A DNA stretch of 52,810 nucleotides, from the NCBI GenBank assembly GCA_020426485.1, contig JAGQPY010000003.1, positions 4,069-56,878 of the forward strand, written 5' to 3'. The notes under the pieces were generated by a model, which saw nothing but the letters and a program-made list of their open reading frames with translations, searched no databases and was not told the DNA's origin. Below, piece by piece: positions 24,998 through 34,395 of the stretch. A program made the position numbers and the translations under genes. Origin of the DNA: Planctomycetaceae bacterium. Lineage in GTDB: Bacteria; Planctomycetota; Planctomycetia; Planctomycetales; Planctomycetaceae. Every line of letters begins with the position of its first letter. Positions within the stretch are counted from its first letter, which is position 1.

Positions 24998-26746
24998 ATG
25001 CAGGTTCGAAGTGGAATAGCAGTCTCTCCAGGAGTCGTCGTGGGGCAGGCTTTGGTGCTTGGCTCCGAAAACTTCCGCATTCCCCGAAAATTCGTCGGGC
25101 GTGATGCGGTAGAGGCCGAAGTTCACCGTTTCCGCACGTCACTTGATCGTGTTTGCAGAGATATCGAAAATCACGAAATCCTTGTCGGCGAGCAGCTGGG
25201 CGAACAATACGCGGCGATCTTTTCGGCACACCTGCAGCTTGCTCGAGACCCGCGGCTTGTCGGCGAAGTGGAAACGCTGATTACGCGAGACGCCTACTCT
25301 CCCGAGTATGCGGTCAGCCGGACTCTGCGGCGGTTTGCGGAACAGATGCAGAATCTGGGAGACAAGTATCTGGCCGAACGTGCGCTGGATATCTTCGATC
25401 TGGAGAAGCGGCTGTTGCGCGAGCTTCTGGGACAGAGTCGAGAGGAGCTCAACAACCTGACTGCTCCCGTCATTGTTCTTGCGCATGATCTGACGCCCGG
25501 TGAGACCGCGATGCTCAACACAGATTTTGTGCTTGGGTTTGCCACCGAGGTCGGTGGGCATACCAGTCACACTGCCATCCTGGCGGGTGCTCTGGAGATT
25601 CCTGCGGTCGTGGGGCTTGGTCGATGTCTGGCTGGTGTTGCCGGTGGTGAAACTGTGATTCTGGACGGCGACCACGGGCAGGTGCTGATCGATCCCGATG
25701 AGGCCACGTTGGAGCGTTATCGGGATTCGCAGGCCAGAAACCTGCGGGTCAGCGAACGTCTGGAGTCACTGGAAACTCTGGAGTCGAAGACGCTGGATGG
25801 TCAGCGGGTTCATATCTTCGGAAACATTGAATTTCCCGAAGAGGTTCAGCACTGCATCAAGCGAGGCGCTGATGGCGTTGGTCTTTACCGAACGGAGTTT
25901 CTTTATCTGGGCGGCAATCAGGAACCGTCTGAGGAAGATCACTACCAGGCGTACTGTCAGGTGCTGCAGGCGTGTGGAGAACGTCCGGTTGTAATTCGCA
26001 CGCTGGATATCGGTGCGGACAAGATTCCGGCCAGAATTCGCGATCGTTTTGCGGACAGTCAGAATCCGATGCTGGGGTTAAGAAGCATCCGGTTGAGCCT
26101 TCAGAGCACTCCGCTCTTCAAGGTTCAGTTACGGGCGATTCTGCGAGCGGCTGTCTACGGGAATGCCCGAGTGATGTTTCCGCTGGTGTCGTCCCTGCTT
26201 GAATTCCGTCAGGCAAAAATGATCCTGATGGATGTCATGGAAGATCTTGAAGACGCCGGAGTTGAATTTAAGCGAGATCTTCCGGTGGGAATGATGGTAG
26301 AGGTTCCGTCTGCCGTGATTCTGGCGGAAGAATTTGCGAGAGAAGTCGACTTCTTCTCGATTGGTACGAACGACCTGATCCAATACACTCTGGCATGCGA
26401 CAGGTCAGACCCTTCGGTGGCAAATCTGTATCGTTCCGGGGATCCGGCCATACTGCGAATGATACAGACCGTCCTGAAGGCGGCGGAAAAGTATGGGAAG
26501 CCAGTGACGGTTTGCGGACAGATGAGCTCCGATCCCCGCTTTGTCGCGTTATTGCTTGGATTGGGGCTTCGACAATTGAGTGCCACGCCGCATTCCATTC
26601 CGCGACTGAAGGAAGTTGTCCGCAATCTGTCGATTCCGGAAGCGGAACGGATTGCCCGCCACGCGGCTTCACTCGATCTCGCTCGCGACGTTGAACACTA
26701 TCTCCTCGGTGAACTTGGCAGAATCTGCCCGGATCTCGTGGTTTGA
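24998..26746 (+). CDS. ptsI: PTS enzyme I (phosphoenolpyruvate-protein phosphotransferase)
   Basis: 582 residues, the usual enzyme I length, without the GAF domain of PtsP. The N-terminal half has the HPr-binding helices and the phosphorylated His191 in [14 protein letters not shown]. The C-terminal barrel has [51 protein letters not shown] and the acid-base Cys506 in VCGQMSSDP. It transfers phosphate from phosphoenolpyruvate to HPr in the cytoplasm. With HPr and PtsN upstream it completes a relay that has no permease in this window. An intrinsic terminator lies about 85 bases after the stop. Confidence 0.95.
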   Translation: MQVRSGIAVSPGVVVGQALVLGSENFRIPRKFVGRDAVEAEVHRFRTSLDRVCRDIENHEILVGEQLGEQYAAIFSAHLQLARDPRLVGEVETLITRDAYSPEYAVSRTLRRFAEQMQNLGDKYLAERALDIFDLEKRLLRELLGQSREELNNLTAPVIVLAHDLTPGETAMLNTDFVLGFATEVGGHTSHTAILAGALEIPAVVGLGRCLAGVAGGETVILDGDHGQVLIDPDEATLERYRDSQARNLRVSERLESLETLESKTLDGQRVHIFGNIEFPEEVQHCIKRGADGVGLYRTEFLYLGGNQEPSEEDHYQAYCQVLQACGERPVVIRTLDIGADKIPARIRDRFADSQNPMLGLRSIRLSLQSTPLFKVQLRAILRAAVYGNARVMFPLVSSLLEFRQAKMILMDVMEDLEDAGVEFKRDLPVGMMVEVPSAVILAEEFAREVDFFSIGTNDLIQYTLACDRSDPSVANLYRSGDPAILRMIQTVLKAAEKYGKPVTVCGQMSSDPRFVALLLGLGLRQLSATPHSIPRLKEVVRNLSIPEAERIARHAASLDLARDVEHYLLGELGRICPDLVV

Positions 26747-26765
26747 ACGAACATAAAGATTTGCT

Positions 26766-26804
26766 TTCACAATCAACCTCCCAGTTGGCGCTGTTGACTG
26801 TGAA
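26766..26804. other. Imperfect hairpin after ptsI
   Basis: TTCACAATCAAC (26766-26777) pairs with GTTGACTGTGAA (26793-26804) at 11 of 12 positions, with a 15-base loop. It comes just before the terminator at 26831 and may be part of the transcript's 3' end structure. Confidence 0.45.
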
Positions 26805-26830
26805 GCGAAAAAGAAACACATAAACAGTTG

Positions 26831-26856
26831 GTCACGTTAAATCGTGACGGTTTTTT
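26831..26856 (+). terminator. Intrinsic terminator after ptsI
   Basis: GTCACG (26831-26836) pairs with CGTGAC (26843-26848) around a 6-base loop, followed after GG by TTTTTT (26851-26856). The stem is short but the U-run is long. It probably ends the hpf-ptsN-HPr-ptsI transcript. Confidence 0.6.
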
Positions 26857-27172
26857 GAAACAAGAACGAACATAACGGACGGCACATTTCGTGATCCCGG
26901 CGTTCATCGCAAAGGGATTTCCAGAATGTGCTGACCGGCTCGCTGGTTTAATCCGGCACTGAATCTGATGAATGCTGAGAAGGCGGTGATCGATACTGTT
27001 TCCTCAGTCAATGGTGATCGACAGGCTGTCGTCCGGCCTTCGCCGACGACCTCCCGTGTCGTGTTGCTCCGGAGGATCTGGTAGACAGATCACCTCAGGT
27101 GACGTCAGTTTCTCGTGCGTCGGTTTTCTCAGGCGAGCGCAGTGGTTCGTTCAATCGAACGAAAGCAATGCG
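26857..27172. other. Leader region before RNase E/G
   Basis: No gene supported. The RNase E/G frame stays open upstream to 27011, but those residues do not look like the family's N-terminus. RNase E genes often have long regulated 5' leaders; I see no defined structure here. Confidence 0.35.
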
Positions 27173-28765
27173 ATGAAAAAGGAAATGCTGATCAATGTTC
27201 TGCAGCCGGAAGAAAGCCGGATTGCAATTGTTGAAGACGGAATCCTTGAAGAACTCTACGTTGAACGAAGCAGTGCAGAGAACTTTGTCGGCAACATCTA
27301 CAAAGGCAAAGTCGTCAATATCGAACCCAGCATTCAGGCGGCCTTTGTCGACTTCGGAGTGGGGCGAAATGGATTTCTTCACGTCAGTGATGTTGAGTAT
27401 CAGTACTACAAACACCTTGTTCAGGGAAAAGGTTCCGAAGGTCAGGACGAGGAAGATGAAGACGATGATCGGCCTCGGCGCGGCAGCGGCGGACGACCTC
27501 CAAAGCATCTGAACGAAAGAAACGCTCGAAACAAACCGCCGATTCAGGAGATTTTTCAGCGGGGCAGCGAGGTTCTGGTTCAGGTCATCAAAGAAGGAAT
27601 CGGTAACAAAGGCCCGACTCTCTCGACTTATATTTCCATCCCTGGTCGATATCTGGTGCTGATGCCGGGACTTCAGCGGGTCGGGATCAGCCGTAAGATT
27701 TCCGATGACCGAGCACGTCGGCAGTTGCGAGATGCAATGAAGAACATCCAGCCGCCGCCAGGGCTGGGTTTCATCGTGCGGACCGCAGGGATTGACCGGG
27801 AAGAAGCCGATCTGAAGCGAGACCTGAAGTATCTCCTGCGTTTGTGGGAGACAATCGTCAGTGAGATCAAACGCAAACCGGGGCCGGTCGACATCTATCG
27901 CGAAAGCGACATGATGATTCGGACCATGCGTGACATTTACACGGGGGAAATTGATTCCGTGTGGATTGATGAGGACGCGGCCTACGAACGTGCTCGTGAC
28001 TTCATGCGAATTGTGATGCCCAAGCATGTCAACCGAGTTAAACGTTACACAAACCCTGAACCACTGTTCAGTTATTACGGTATCGAGGATGAGATCGCTC
28101 GTATTCAGGACCGTCATGTTCCACTGGAAGGCGGCGGGTCACTGGTGATTGACCAGACCGAGGCTCTTGTTGCGATTGACGTCAACAGTGGTAATTTTCG
28201 CGTCGACAATGATGCAGAAGAGACTGCGTATCGCATGAACCTTCGTGCGGCGGATGCAATTGCACGGCAGATCAGACTCCGGGATCTGGGTGGAGTGATT
28301 GTTAACGACTTCATTGATATGCGCGATGAACGTCATCGTCGAGGCGTTGAACGAGCATTACGAAACGCCGTCAAGCGGGATCGAGCGAGAACAAGGGTAC
28401 TGCGCATCAGCCCGTTTGGTCTGATCGAAATGACGCGTCAGCGAATTCGACCTTCTCTGCGGCGCAGCATCTATCAGGATTGTCCGTGCTGCAACGGAGT
28501 GGGACAGGTCAAGACTCCGGAAAGCCTGACCATCGAAGTCATGCGTTTGGTCATGTCTGCGGCCAGTTCAGATGAGGTCGCCCGAATTGTGATTGAAACT
28601 CACGATCGTGTTGCCAACGATCTGAACAACCGAAAGCGCAAGGCGCTCACTCGGCTGGAAGATGAGCAGGAAGTGAAGATTACAATTGTTGCGAGATCGG
28701 ACGTGAAGCCGGAACATCTGTCGATCCGCTGCGAAGACGATGGCGGCCGGGAAGTAGCGCTTTGA
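27173..28765 (+). CDS. rng: Ribonuclease E/G
   Basis: 530 residues from ATG at 27173 (KKEMLINVLQPEESRIAIVE is the normal family start). This is close to RNase G length, well short of E. coli RNase E. Domains: S1 RNA-binding domain (about 35-130) interrupted by an acidic-then-basic insert (EDEEDEDDDRPRR-like, near 88-115), a 5'-sensor region, and the DNase I-like catalytic domain with Asp336 (AIDVNSGNF) and Asp379 (VNDFIDM) as the expected magnesium ligands. The zinc-link motif is CPCC (437-440). It cuts single-stranded AU-rich RNA and takes part in mRNA decay and rRNA maturation. The large scaffold tail of RNase E is absent. rplU follows, a common neighbour. Confidence 0.92.
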   Translation: MKKEMLINVLQPEESRIAIVEDGILEELYVERSSAENFVGNIYKGKVVNIEPSIQAAFVDFGVGRNGFLHVSDVEYQYYKHLVQGKGSEGQDEEDEDDDRPRRGSGGRPPKHLNERNARNKPPIQEIFQRGSEVLVQVIKEGIGNKGPTLSTYISIPGRYLVLMPGLQRVGISRKISDDRARRQLRDAMKNIQPPPGLGFIVRTAGIDREEADLKRDLKYLLRLWETIVSEIKRKPGPVDIYRESDMMIRTMRDIYTGEIDSVWIDEDAAYERARDFMRIVMPKHVNRVKRYTNPEPLFSYYGIEDEIARIQDRHVPLEGGGSLVIDQTEALVAIDVNSGNFRVDNDAEETAYRMNLRAADAIARQIRLRDLGGVIVNDFIDMRDERHRRGVERALRNAVKRDRARTRVLRISPFGLIEMTRQRIRPSLRRSIYQDCPCCNGVGQVKTPESLTIEVMRLVMSAASSDEVARIVIETHDRVANDLNNRKRKALTRLEDEQEVKITIVARSDVKPEHLSIRCEDDGGREVAL

Positions 28766-28791
28766 AAATCTGCTGTGATCGCCTGATGTGA

Positions 28792-28810
28792 CGGAAATCG
28801 GCGATTTCCG
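28792..28810. other. Short perfect inverted repeat after rng
   Basis: CGGAAATCG (28792-28800) and CGATTTCCG (28802-28810) are exact inverse copies one base apart. No T-run follows. It may be a protein-binding site or the tip of an mRNA hairpin; no function is shown. Confidence 0.4.
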
Positions 28811-29134
28811 ATGAGCAAAGCAGGGAACTCCCGGACAAACATTCCGGTGCTTTTCCGTTGCCGTCCGACGGCGATCTGTTCAGGAATTTCGCGGCTTTTT
28901 GGGTTTCATAGGGCGGAATGCGTGATTCTGAGGGTGGAGTCCCGAGCCGAAGGAATCTGTTCGGAAAGTGTCTGAGAACTGAAAATCGACTGTATTTCCG
29001 GCTCGATCTGCCCGAATGTGTCGCTATACTCCGCGATTCGCAAATCTGCGGCGGTGTGCTCCCCCCGATTTTGACGTTATTCCGGGTGAGCAGGAAGTGT
29101 TGGATTGCGGCGTTGCCGCAAAGGAATTTGAGCC
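28811..29134. other. Spacer and probable L21 leader
   Basis: No gene supported. TATACT at 29025-29030 is a fair -10 box for a plus-strand promoter of rplU, but no good -35 lies 16-18 bases upstream. A start near 29037 would give a leader of about 100 bases, which could hold a ribosomal-protein control structure. None could be defined by eye. Confidence 0.35.
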
Positions 29135-29506
29135 ATGTTTGCTGTGATTGAAGACGGTAGCCGTCAGCATCGAGTTCAGGAAGGTGATCTTCTGTCCGTT
29201 GATTATCGTGATGATGCTCAGGTCGGCGGAAAGCTTACTTTTGATCGCGTTCTGATTGCAAATGGCGGTGGTGCCAGTGTCATTGGTACGCCCGTGATCG
29301 ATGGTGCCTCGGTGGAAGCAGAGGTGGTTATCGACGAGGAGAAGGGCGAAAAGCTGGAGATCCAGAAGCTCCGTCGTCGCAAGAACAGTCGCCGTCATAC
29401 TGGACATCGACAGAAGTACACACGTGTTCGAATTACTTCGATCACAGTTCCCAATCTGGAGATCGTAAAGAAGGAAACCAAAGAAGCAGCTCCGGCCACG
29501 GCCTGA
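29135..29506 (+). CDS. rplU: 50S ribosomal protein L21
   Basis: 123 residues, ATG at 29135 with AAGGAA 9 nt upstream. The family pattern is complete: MFAVIEDGSRQHRVQEGDLL at the start, VDYRDDAQVGGKLTFDRVLI, then the basic RRRKNSRRHTGHRQKYTRVR and ITSITV. It binds 23S rRNA domain in the large subunit. The C-terminal ~15 residues (KKETKEAAPATA) are an extension. The usual partner rpmA (L27) does not follow; a terminator and an unrelated aminotransferase do. Confidence 0.95.
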   Translation: MFAVIEDGSRQHRVQEGDLLSVDYRDDAQVGGKLTFDRVLIANGGGASVIGTPVIDGASVEAEVVIDEEKGEKLEIQKLRRRKNSRRHTGHRQKYTRVRITSITVPNLEIVKKETKEAAPATA

Positions 29507-29534
29507 GGTTGTCGTTCGACGGTTAGAATCATGG

Positions 29535-29572
29535 CGGCAGTTCGTGCACTTCTGTACGGACTGCCGTTTTCG
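29535..29572 (+). terminator. Intrinsic terminator after rplU
   Basis: CGGCAGT (29535-29541) pairs with ACTGCCG (29560-29566). After one mismatch the stem continues with CGTGCA/TGTACG around a CTTC loop, and TTTTCGTT follows. This gives a 13-bp stem with a U-rich end. Confidence 0.8.
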
Positions 29573-29606
29573 TTGCGCTGTATTCAAGTGATGGGAAGCT
29601 GAATTG

Positions 29607-30893
29607 ATGGCCGCAGATCAGTGTGATTTTCCGTGCTCCTGGCCGGTTGCTGAAATCCGAAGCCGCTTTCCGGCGTTGAAACGTCAAATTGGTGGTCTCC
29701 CCGTATGTTATTTTGACGGGCCGGCCGGAAGTCAGGTGTCGCAGAGTGTTGCTGACGCCGTTGCCGATTATCTGATTCGCTGCAATTCCAATCGTGGCTC
29801 CGCAAACGCCACTGCCATTGAATCGGACCATCTGATTGACGCGGCTCATCAGGCAGTTGCTGATTTTTTGAACGCGCCCGACCCGGCCACTGTTTGCTTC
29901 GGCGCGAATATGACAACGATCACGCTGTCCGTCAGTCGTGCGCTGTCGCGAACATGGTCGCCGGGTGATGAGATTATCGTGACGCGACTTGATCACGATG
30001 CGAATGTGTCTCCCTGGGTTCTGGCTGCTCGCGACGCGGGGGCGAAAGTTCATCATGTCGACCTGAATCCCGATGACTGGACACTGAATCTGGATGACTT
30101 TCGGTCCCGGCTGTCTGACCGAACTCGTCTGGTGGCTGCAGGATTAGCGTCCAACGCGACAGGTACAATCAACCCCATCGAACAGATAGCGGAAGAATCC
30201 CACTCCGCTGGCGCGCTGGTGTATGTGGATGCGGTTCATGCAGCACCTCACCGCAGAATCGACGTCCGGAAGCTCAACTGCGACTTCCTGGTCTGCTCTG
30301 CGTACAAGTTCTTTGGGCCCCACGTCGGCATTCTGTATGGGCGTGAAGATCTGCTGACAGAAATCGAGCCCTATAAGCTGCGGCCGGCACCGAATTCCAT
30401 TCCAGGTCGCTGGATGACTGGTACTCAGAATCATGAGGGTATTGTCGGTACGAAGGCGTGTATCGACTATTTGGTGTCCCTGAACCAGGACGACTGTGAC
30501 AATCGGAGATGCTCTGAGGGCAATGACAGGATTGAGAGGCTGAACCGAGTCTTCTGTCAGATCGACCAGTACGAACAGCAGTTGTCTCTTCGATTTCTGC
30601 AGGGCATTGCAGAGATTCATGATCTGTCGGTCGTGGGGATCTCGAATCAAAACATGGTTCAGCACCGCGTTCCCACGTTCTCGCTGATCAGTCGTCGCCA
30701 CCTGCCACAGACTCTGGCGACCCGTCTGGCACAACGGGGAATCTTCGCCTGGGCTGGAAACCATTATGCTTTGCCGTTTACGGAAGCCGCTGATCTGGAA
30801 CCTCACGGCACACTGCGAATCGGCGCACTACACTACAATACGATTCAGGAAATTGATCGAGTCATTGGTACGCTGGCGGAGCTGGTTTCCTGA
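29607..30893 (+). CDS. Cysteine desulfurase-like aminotransferase class V protein
   Basis: 428 residues from the ATG at 29607 (the TTG directly before it is less likely), with GGGAAG 8 nt upstream. It is a fold-type I PLP enzyme: FPALKRQIGGLPVCYFDGPA opening, FGANMTTITLSVSRAL, LDHDANVSPW, VYVDAVHAAPH and the PLP lysine in CSAYKFFGPHVGILYGR. It belongs to the cysteine desulfurase-like subgroup (TIGR01976 type), whose true substrate is not settled. The NRGSANATAIESD stretch is typical. No Fe-S assembly genes are nearby, so a role in sulfur transfer is uncertain. Confidence 0.87.
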   Translation: MAADQCDFPCSWPVAEIRSRFPALKRQIGGLPVCYFDGPAGSQVSQSVADAVADYLIRCNSNRGSANATAIESDHLIDAAHQAVADFLNAPDPATVCFGANMTTITLSVSRALSRTWSPGDEIIVTRLDHDANVSPWVLAARDAGAKVHHVDLNPDDWTLNLDDFRSRLSDRTRLVAAGLASNATGTINPIEQIAEESHSAGALVYVDAVHAAPHRRIDVRKLNCDFLVCSAYKFFGPHVGILYGREDLLTEIEPYKLRPAPNSIPGRWMTGTQNHEGIVGTKACIDYLVSLNQDDCDNRRCSEGNDRIERLNRVFCQIDQYEQQLSLRFLQGIAEIHDLSVVGISNQNMVQHRVPTFSLISRRHLPQTLATRLAQRGIFAWAGNHYALPFTEAADLEPHGTLRIGALHYNTIQEIDRVIGTLAELVS

Positions 30894-31090
30894 ACCGGCC
30901 CGCTTCGAATGGCTGAGTTTCCTGGTTTTTCTTTCCAGCCGATGCAGGTTCGTACAGAGTTTTCTGCCATGAAAACATGGTCTGTGAATGCATTTCGGTC
31001 TCAACGAGGCGATGTTCCTGCGGTTTGGTCAGGCGTGAACTGAGATCCGGTTTGCATCTCTTTGACGGTCAGCAATGGAAATCGACGACT

Positions 31091-31861
31091 ATGGCCAACT
31101 CTGAGTCACCCAGAATTATTGCCGTGATGCCGGCCTATAACGCCGCAGCAACGCTGGAAAAGACTTTGCGGGATATTCCGGACGGAAGTGTTCATGAGGT
31201 CATCCTTGTTGATGACTGCAGCCGGGACAATACGGTGGAAGTGGCAAAGTCACTGGGGATTACGGTCATCCAGCATGAGAAGAATACTGGTTACGGTGGA
31301 AACCAGAAAACCTGCTATACGCGGGCTCTGGAGCAGGGTGCGGACATTGTGGTGATGATTCATCCGGATTATCAGTACGACAGTCGAGTCATCCCGGTGG
31401 CTGCAGAGCTGATACGACTGGACAACTGTGATGTGATTCTCGGCTCTCGAATTCGTACGCGGGCGGAAGCGCTGTCCGGCGGGATGCCGACATGGAAGTA
31501 CGTCGCCAATCGCTTTCTGACGATCACCGAGAATATCGCTCTGGGGCAGAACCTGGGCGATTTTCACAGTGGTTTTCGAGCTTATCGTCGGGAGGTTCTC
31601 GAGAAAATCGCCTGGCAGAATAACTCCGACGACTTTGTATTCGACACTCAGTTTCTGGCTCAGTGTGTCACGAGCGGGTTTCGCCTGGCAGATATTCCGG
31701 TTCCGGTTCGCTATTTCGCAGAGGCTTCCAGCATCAACTTCCGTCGAAGTACTCGCTACGGACTGCTTACACTTTGGATTATGGTTTTGTTTTGGCTGAA
31801 CAAGCTGGGCATCTATCGTTCGAAAATTTTTCGGCCGGTGACCACCTCTGTCAGCAGTTGA
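31091..31861 (+). CDS. Family 2 glycosyltransferase (DPM/DPG synthase-like)
   Basis: 256 residues from ATG at 31091; the frame is open further upstream but the family start fits here ([20 protein letters not shown]). GT-A fold features: [16 protein letters not shown] (nucleotide-binding Asp), [24 protein letters not shown] (D-x-D-like site) and [15 protein letters not shown]. The C-terminus has one hydrophobic stretch ([20 protein letters not shown]) that may touch the membrane. It probably adds a sugar to a lipid carrier or envelope polymer. It is not linked to other glycan genes here. Confidence 0.87.
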   Translation: MANSESPRIIAVMPAYNAAATLEKTLRDIPDGSVHEVILVDDCSRDNTVEVAKSLGITVIQHEKNTGYGGNQKTCYTRALEQGADIVVMIHPDYQYDSRVIPVAAELIRLDNCDVILGSRIRTRAEALSGGMPTWKYVANRFLTITENIALGQNLGDFHSGFRAYRREVLEKIAWQNNSDDFVFDTQFLAQCVTSGFRLADIPVPVRYFAEASSINFRRSTRYGLLTLWIMVLFWLNKLGIYRSKIFRPVTTSVSS

Positions 31862-31896
31862 TGCGTCTTTCCACGCAACGTCGTGACTTGGTGCGT

Positions 31897-34329
31897 TCAG
31901 TGTTGAAACAGAAACTCTTTGCTGTTGACGACAGCCCAGGTAATGTCTTCCAGTGACTGTGTGCGATCTTTGTTCGACGCAATGTGCTTCAATGCGATCT
32001 GCAGTTCATTGGCATTCGGCTGGCGGCTCAGCCCTGCCTGATACAGCAGACGGACAATTTCCTCATTCGATCGGCCATCCCGAATCCACTGATGCAGACG
32101 ACCCTGCTCGTTGCGGATTTTATCATGGATCACCGGGCCATTGATCAGCTGAAGCGCCTGGCTGAGGTTGCTGTCTGTGGAGCGTTCACATTCGCAGGGG
32201 AGTTCTCGTTGTGGCTGCCCGAAAACCTGCAGAAATCGGTGCTCTTTGGGGGGATCAACCAGGTCGATCGCTCGTGTCGACGAAGGCAGTCCGGGATATT
32301 CTTCCATCACTCCTGTTAGCTGGCAGACGCTGTCCAGCAGTTGTTCTGCGGTGAGCATCCGGGTAGCCGCATGCGAGAAATATCTGTCGTCATCTGCATT
32401 GAATTCATTTTGCTGAGTACTGCGCTGATATGCCTGACTGTTGAGAATGATTCTGATCAGGTGTCGTGCGGAAAAACCATTGTCCGACAGTTCGTTTGTC
32501 AGATAGTCCAGCAGCGCAGCATTCGAGGGGGGATTGGAATCACGAAAGTCGTCGACAGGTTCCACGATACCGCGCCCCATCAGATGACCCCAGATGCGAT
32601 TTGCCAGTGATCGGGCGAAAAACGGATTCGTCTTTTTTGTCAGCCAGTCAGCAAAGACACGGCGTCGGTCCTGATCGTCGGGGACAGTCACGCTTTCCTG
32701 CAGCAGCAGTCGCACCTGCATCACTTCACCGGTGCGAGGTTGTTTTACATTTCCGCTGCGTCTGACGTAGATCAGTTCATGGTCCGGAAGATCATCCGGT
32801 TTGCGTCCTACCCGATTAAACGCCGCAGCCACGCCGTAGTAGTCGTCCTGCGTCCACTTTTCAAATGGATGATTGTGACATTTCGCGCACTGGATGCGGA
32901 TGCCCAGAAACAGCTGAGCCGTCGTTTCTACGGCATCGATCTCATCACGACTTGCTCGCCAGTAGTTGGCTGCGGGATTGAATTGAGTACTGCCGGTTGC
33001 GGTCAGAAGTTCATGCGTGAACTGATCCAGCGGCATATCTCTGTTTACGGCGTCGAACAGCCAGCGGCGAAACTTGTGTGCTCCGGAATCAGTCAGGCGT
33101 CGACTGTTGCAGCGCAGAACGTCACCCCACTTCATCGACCAGAATGAAGCGTAGTCTTCACTGTTCAGCAGGCGATCGATGAGGTGACTCCGTTTGTCGG
33201 CGGAGCGGTCTTCGTTGAATTGCTGCAGCTCCTGAAGCGTCGGCAGTCGGCCCGCCAGATCCAGCGTAACCCGACGGATGAAGTCACTGTCCGTGCAGCG
33301 CTGAGATGGCAGGATCTGAAGCTGCTTCAGCTTGTCGTAGACAAGCGAGTCGATCGTGTTGGTTACCCTGGGGTTCGGCCAGATAAATCCTGCCCGATCA
33401 TTGAGAAACGTGAATCGTGATGTCGCCATTCGGTCAAGCACGCGACCCAGAATGGTGACTTCCCCCCGACCTTCTTTCAGCACGACGCCGGAGTCTGTGA
33501 TCGTTGCGACGCTTTCGTCGGAGGAGTCGAAGGCCGTCAGATCTGTGAGGTCTCGCTTTGAACCATCGCTGAAGCAGCCCATGACGATAAGTTGCTGGCG
33601 TGTGCCACGGTCGAGAAACACGCGTTCTGCCGGCAGAATCTCAATCCGATCAAGATGCGGCGTGTGATCGGGTTCAATCGTCATTCCATCGGCGATCCAG
33701 TCTCGCAGAATTCGGTAGGTGCTGGTTTCTTTTCGGAGACGCTGCCCACCGCCATGAGCAACTTCCATCGTGGGCTTCTGAAGCAACAGGCTCTCTTCGG
33801 GAGACAGGACGTTTCCTCTTCGTCCATAGAATTCTCCGCGAAGAGTCAGCAGATCCAGCGGAGGATCGTAGCCTCGCAGAGACAAACGGAATCCTCCTTT
33901 TCCCGATGGTGAACCGTGACAGGCTCCCATGTTGCATCCGGCCTTGGTGAGCGCTGACAGTACTTCTGTGTGGAAGGTCACGGGAGACGGCTGGCCTGTT
34001 CCCTGAACGCTCACGTCGATTTCCCGGGACGCATCTTCAACCCGAACGGTCACCGTTGTCCGGCCATCGCCGACTGGTTTGACGATTCCTTCTTCCACGA
34101 TCGCGATTCGGGGATCCGCGGAAATAAAGGTGGCATCTTCTGTCACGTCCACTACCTGCGCTGTTCCCGAATTGGCAGAGACGGCCAGCTGCTGGCGGGA
34201 TCGTGGTCCCACCAGCGACACAGCATCCGGAGTTACCGTCAGCGTCTGCACGGAATTGCCATCCGCTGCATCAGCAGACGCCGAAATGTAAGGGCAGGTG
34301 AGTGCAAGAATAGACCAGTATTTCAGCAT
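31897..34329 (-). CDS. DUF1549/DUF1553 protein with Big_2-like domain
   Basis: 810 residues with an N-terminal signal (LKYWSILALTCPYISASADA). Order: a bacterial Ig-like (Big_2) domain (about 28-105, VVDVTEDATFISADPRIAIV), a CX4CH motif in AGCNMGACHGSPSGKGGF, a second Ig-like segment near 240-300 (RQQLIVMGCFSDGSKRDLTD), DUF1549 (TIDSLVYDKLKQL... and RRVTLDLAGRLPT), a CAKCH motif in CAKCHNHPFEKWTQ, and DUF1553 at the C-terminus (FARSLANRIWGHLMGRGIVE, SQAYQRS). The CX4CH form is normal in these proteins. They are exported and abundant in planctomycetes; function unknown. It is co-oriented with the PPC-domain gene upstream and probably forms a transcript with it. Confidence 0.92.
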   Translation of the reverse strand: MLKYWSILALTCPYISASADAADGNSVQTLTVTPDAVSLVGPRSRQQLAVSANSGTAQVVDVTEDATFISADPRIAIVEEGIVKPVGDGRTTVTVRVEDASREIDVSVQGTGQPSPVTFHTEVLSALTKAGCNMGACHGSPSGKGGFRLSLRGYDPPLDLLTLRGEFYGRRGNVLSPEESLLLQKPTMEVAHGGGQRLRKETSTYRILRDWIADGMTIEPDHTPHLDRIEILPAERVFLDRGTRQQLIVMGCFSDGSKRDLTDLTAFDSSDESVATITDSGVVLKEGRGEVTILGRVLDRMATSRFTFLNDRAGFIWPNPRVTNTIDSLVYDKLKQLQILPSQRCTDSDFIRRVTLDLAGRLPTLQELQQFNEDRSADKRSHLIDRLLNSEDYASFWSMKWGDVLRCNSRRLTDSGAHKFRRWLFDAVNRDMPLDQFTHELLTATGSTQFNPAANYWRASRDEIDAVETTAQLFLGIRIQCAKCHNHPFEKWTQDDYYGVAAAFNRVGRKPDDLPDHELIYVRRSGNVKQPRTGEVMQVRLLLQESVTVPDDQDRRRVFADWLTKKTNPFFARSLANRIWGHLMGRGIVEPVDDFRDSNPPSNAALLDYLTNELSDNGFSARHLIRIILNSQAYQRSTQQNEFNADDDRYFSHAATRMLTAEQLLDSVCQLTGVMEEYPGLPSSTRAIDLVDPPKEHRFLQVFGQPQRELPCECERSTDSNLSQALQLINGPVIHDKIRNEQGRLHQWIRDGRSNEEIVRLLYQAGLSRQPNANELQIALKHIASNKDRTQSLEDITWAVVNSKEFLFQH

Positions 34330-34395
34330 GGGAGGCGGTCTTCAGTGGTCTGAATCTGTGGAGGGGAAAGATATCAGGCCCGCGGCAATCCGGGG

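Noticed and set aside
26929-27172. Upstream extension of RNase E/G (start at 27011)
   Set aside because: The added 54 residues do not resemble the family, which begins right at the KKEMLIN segment.
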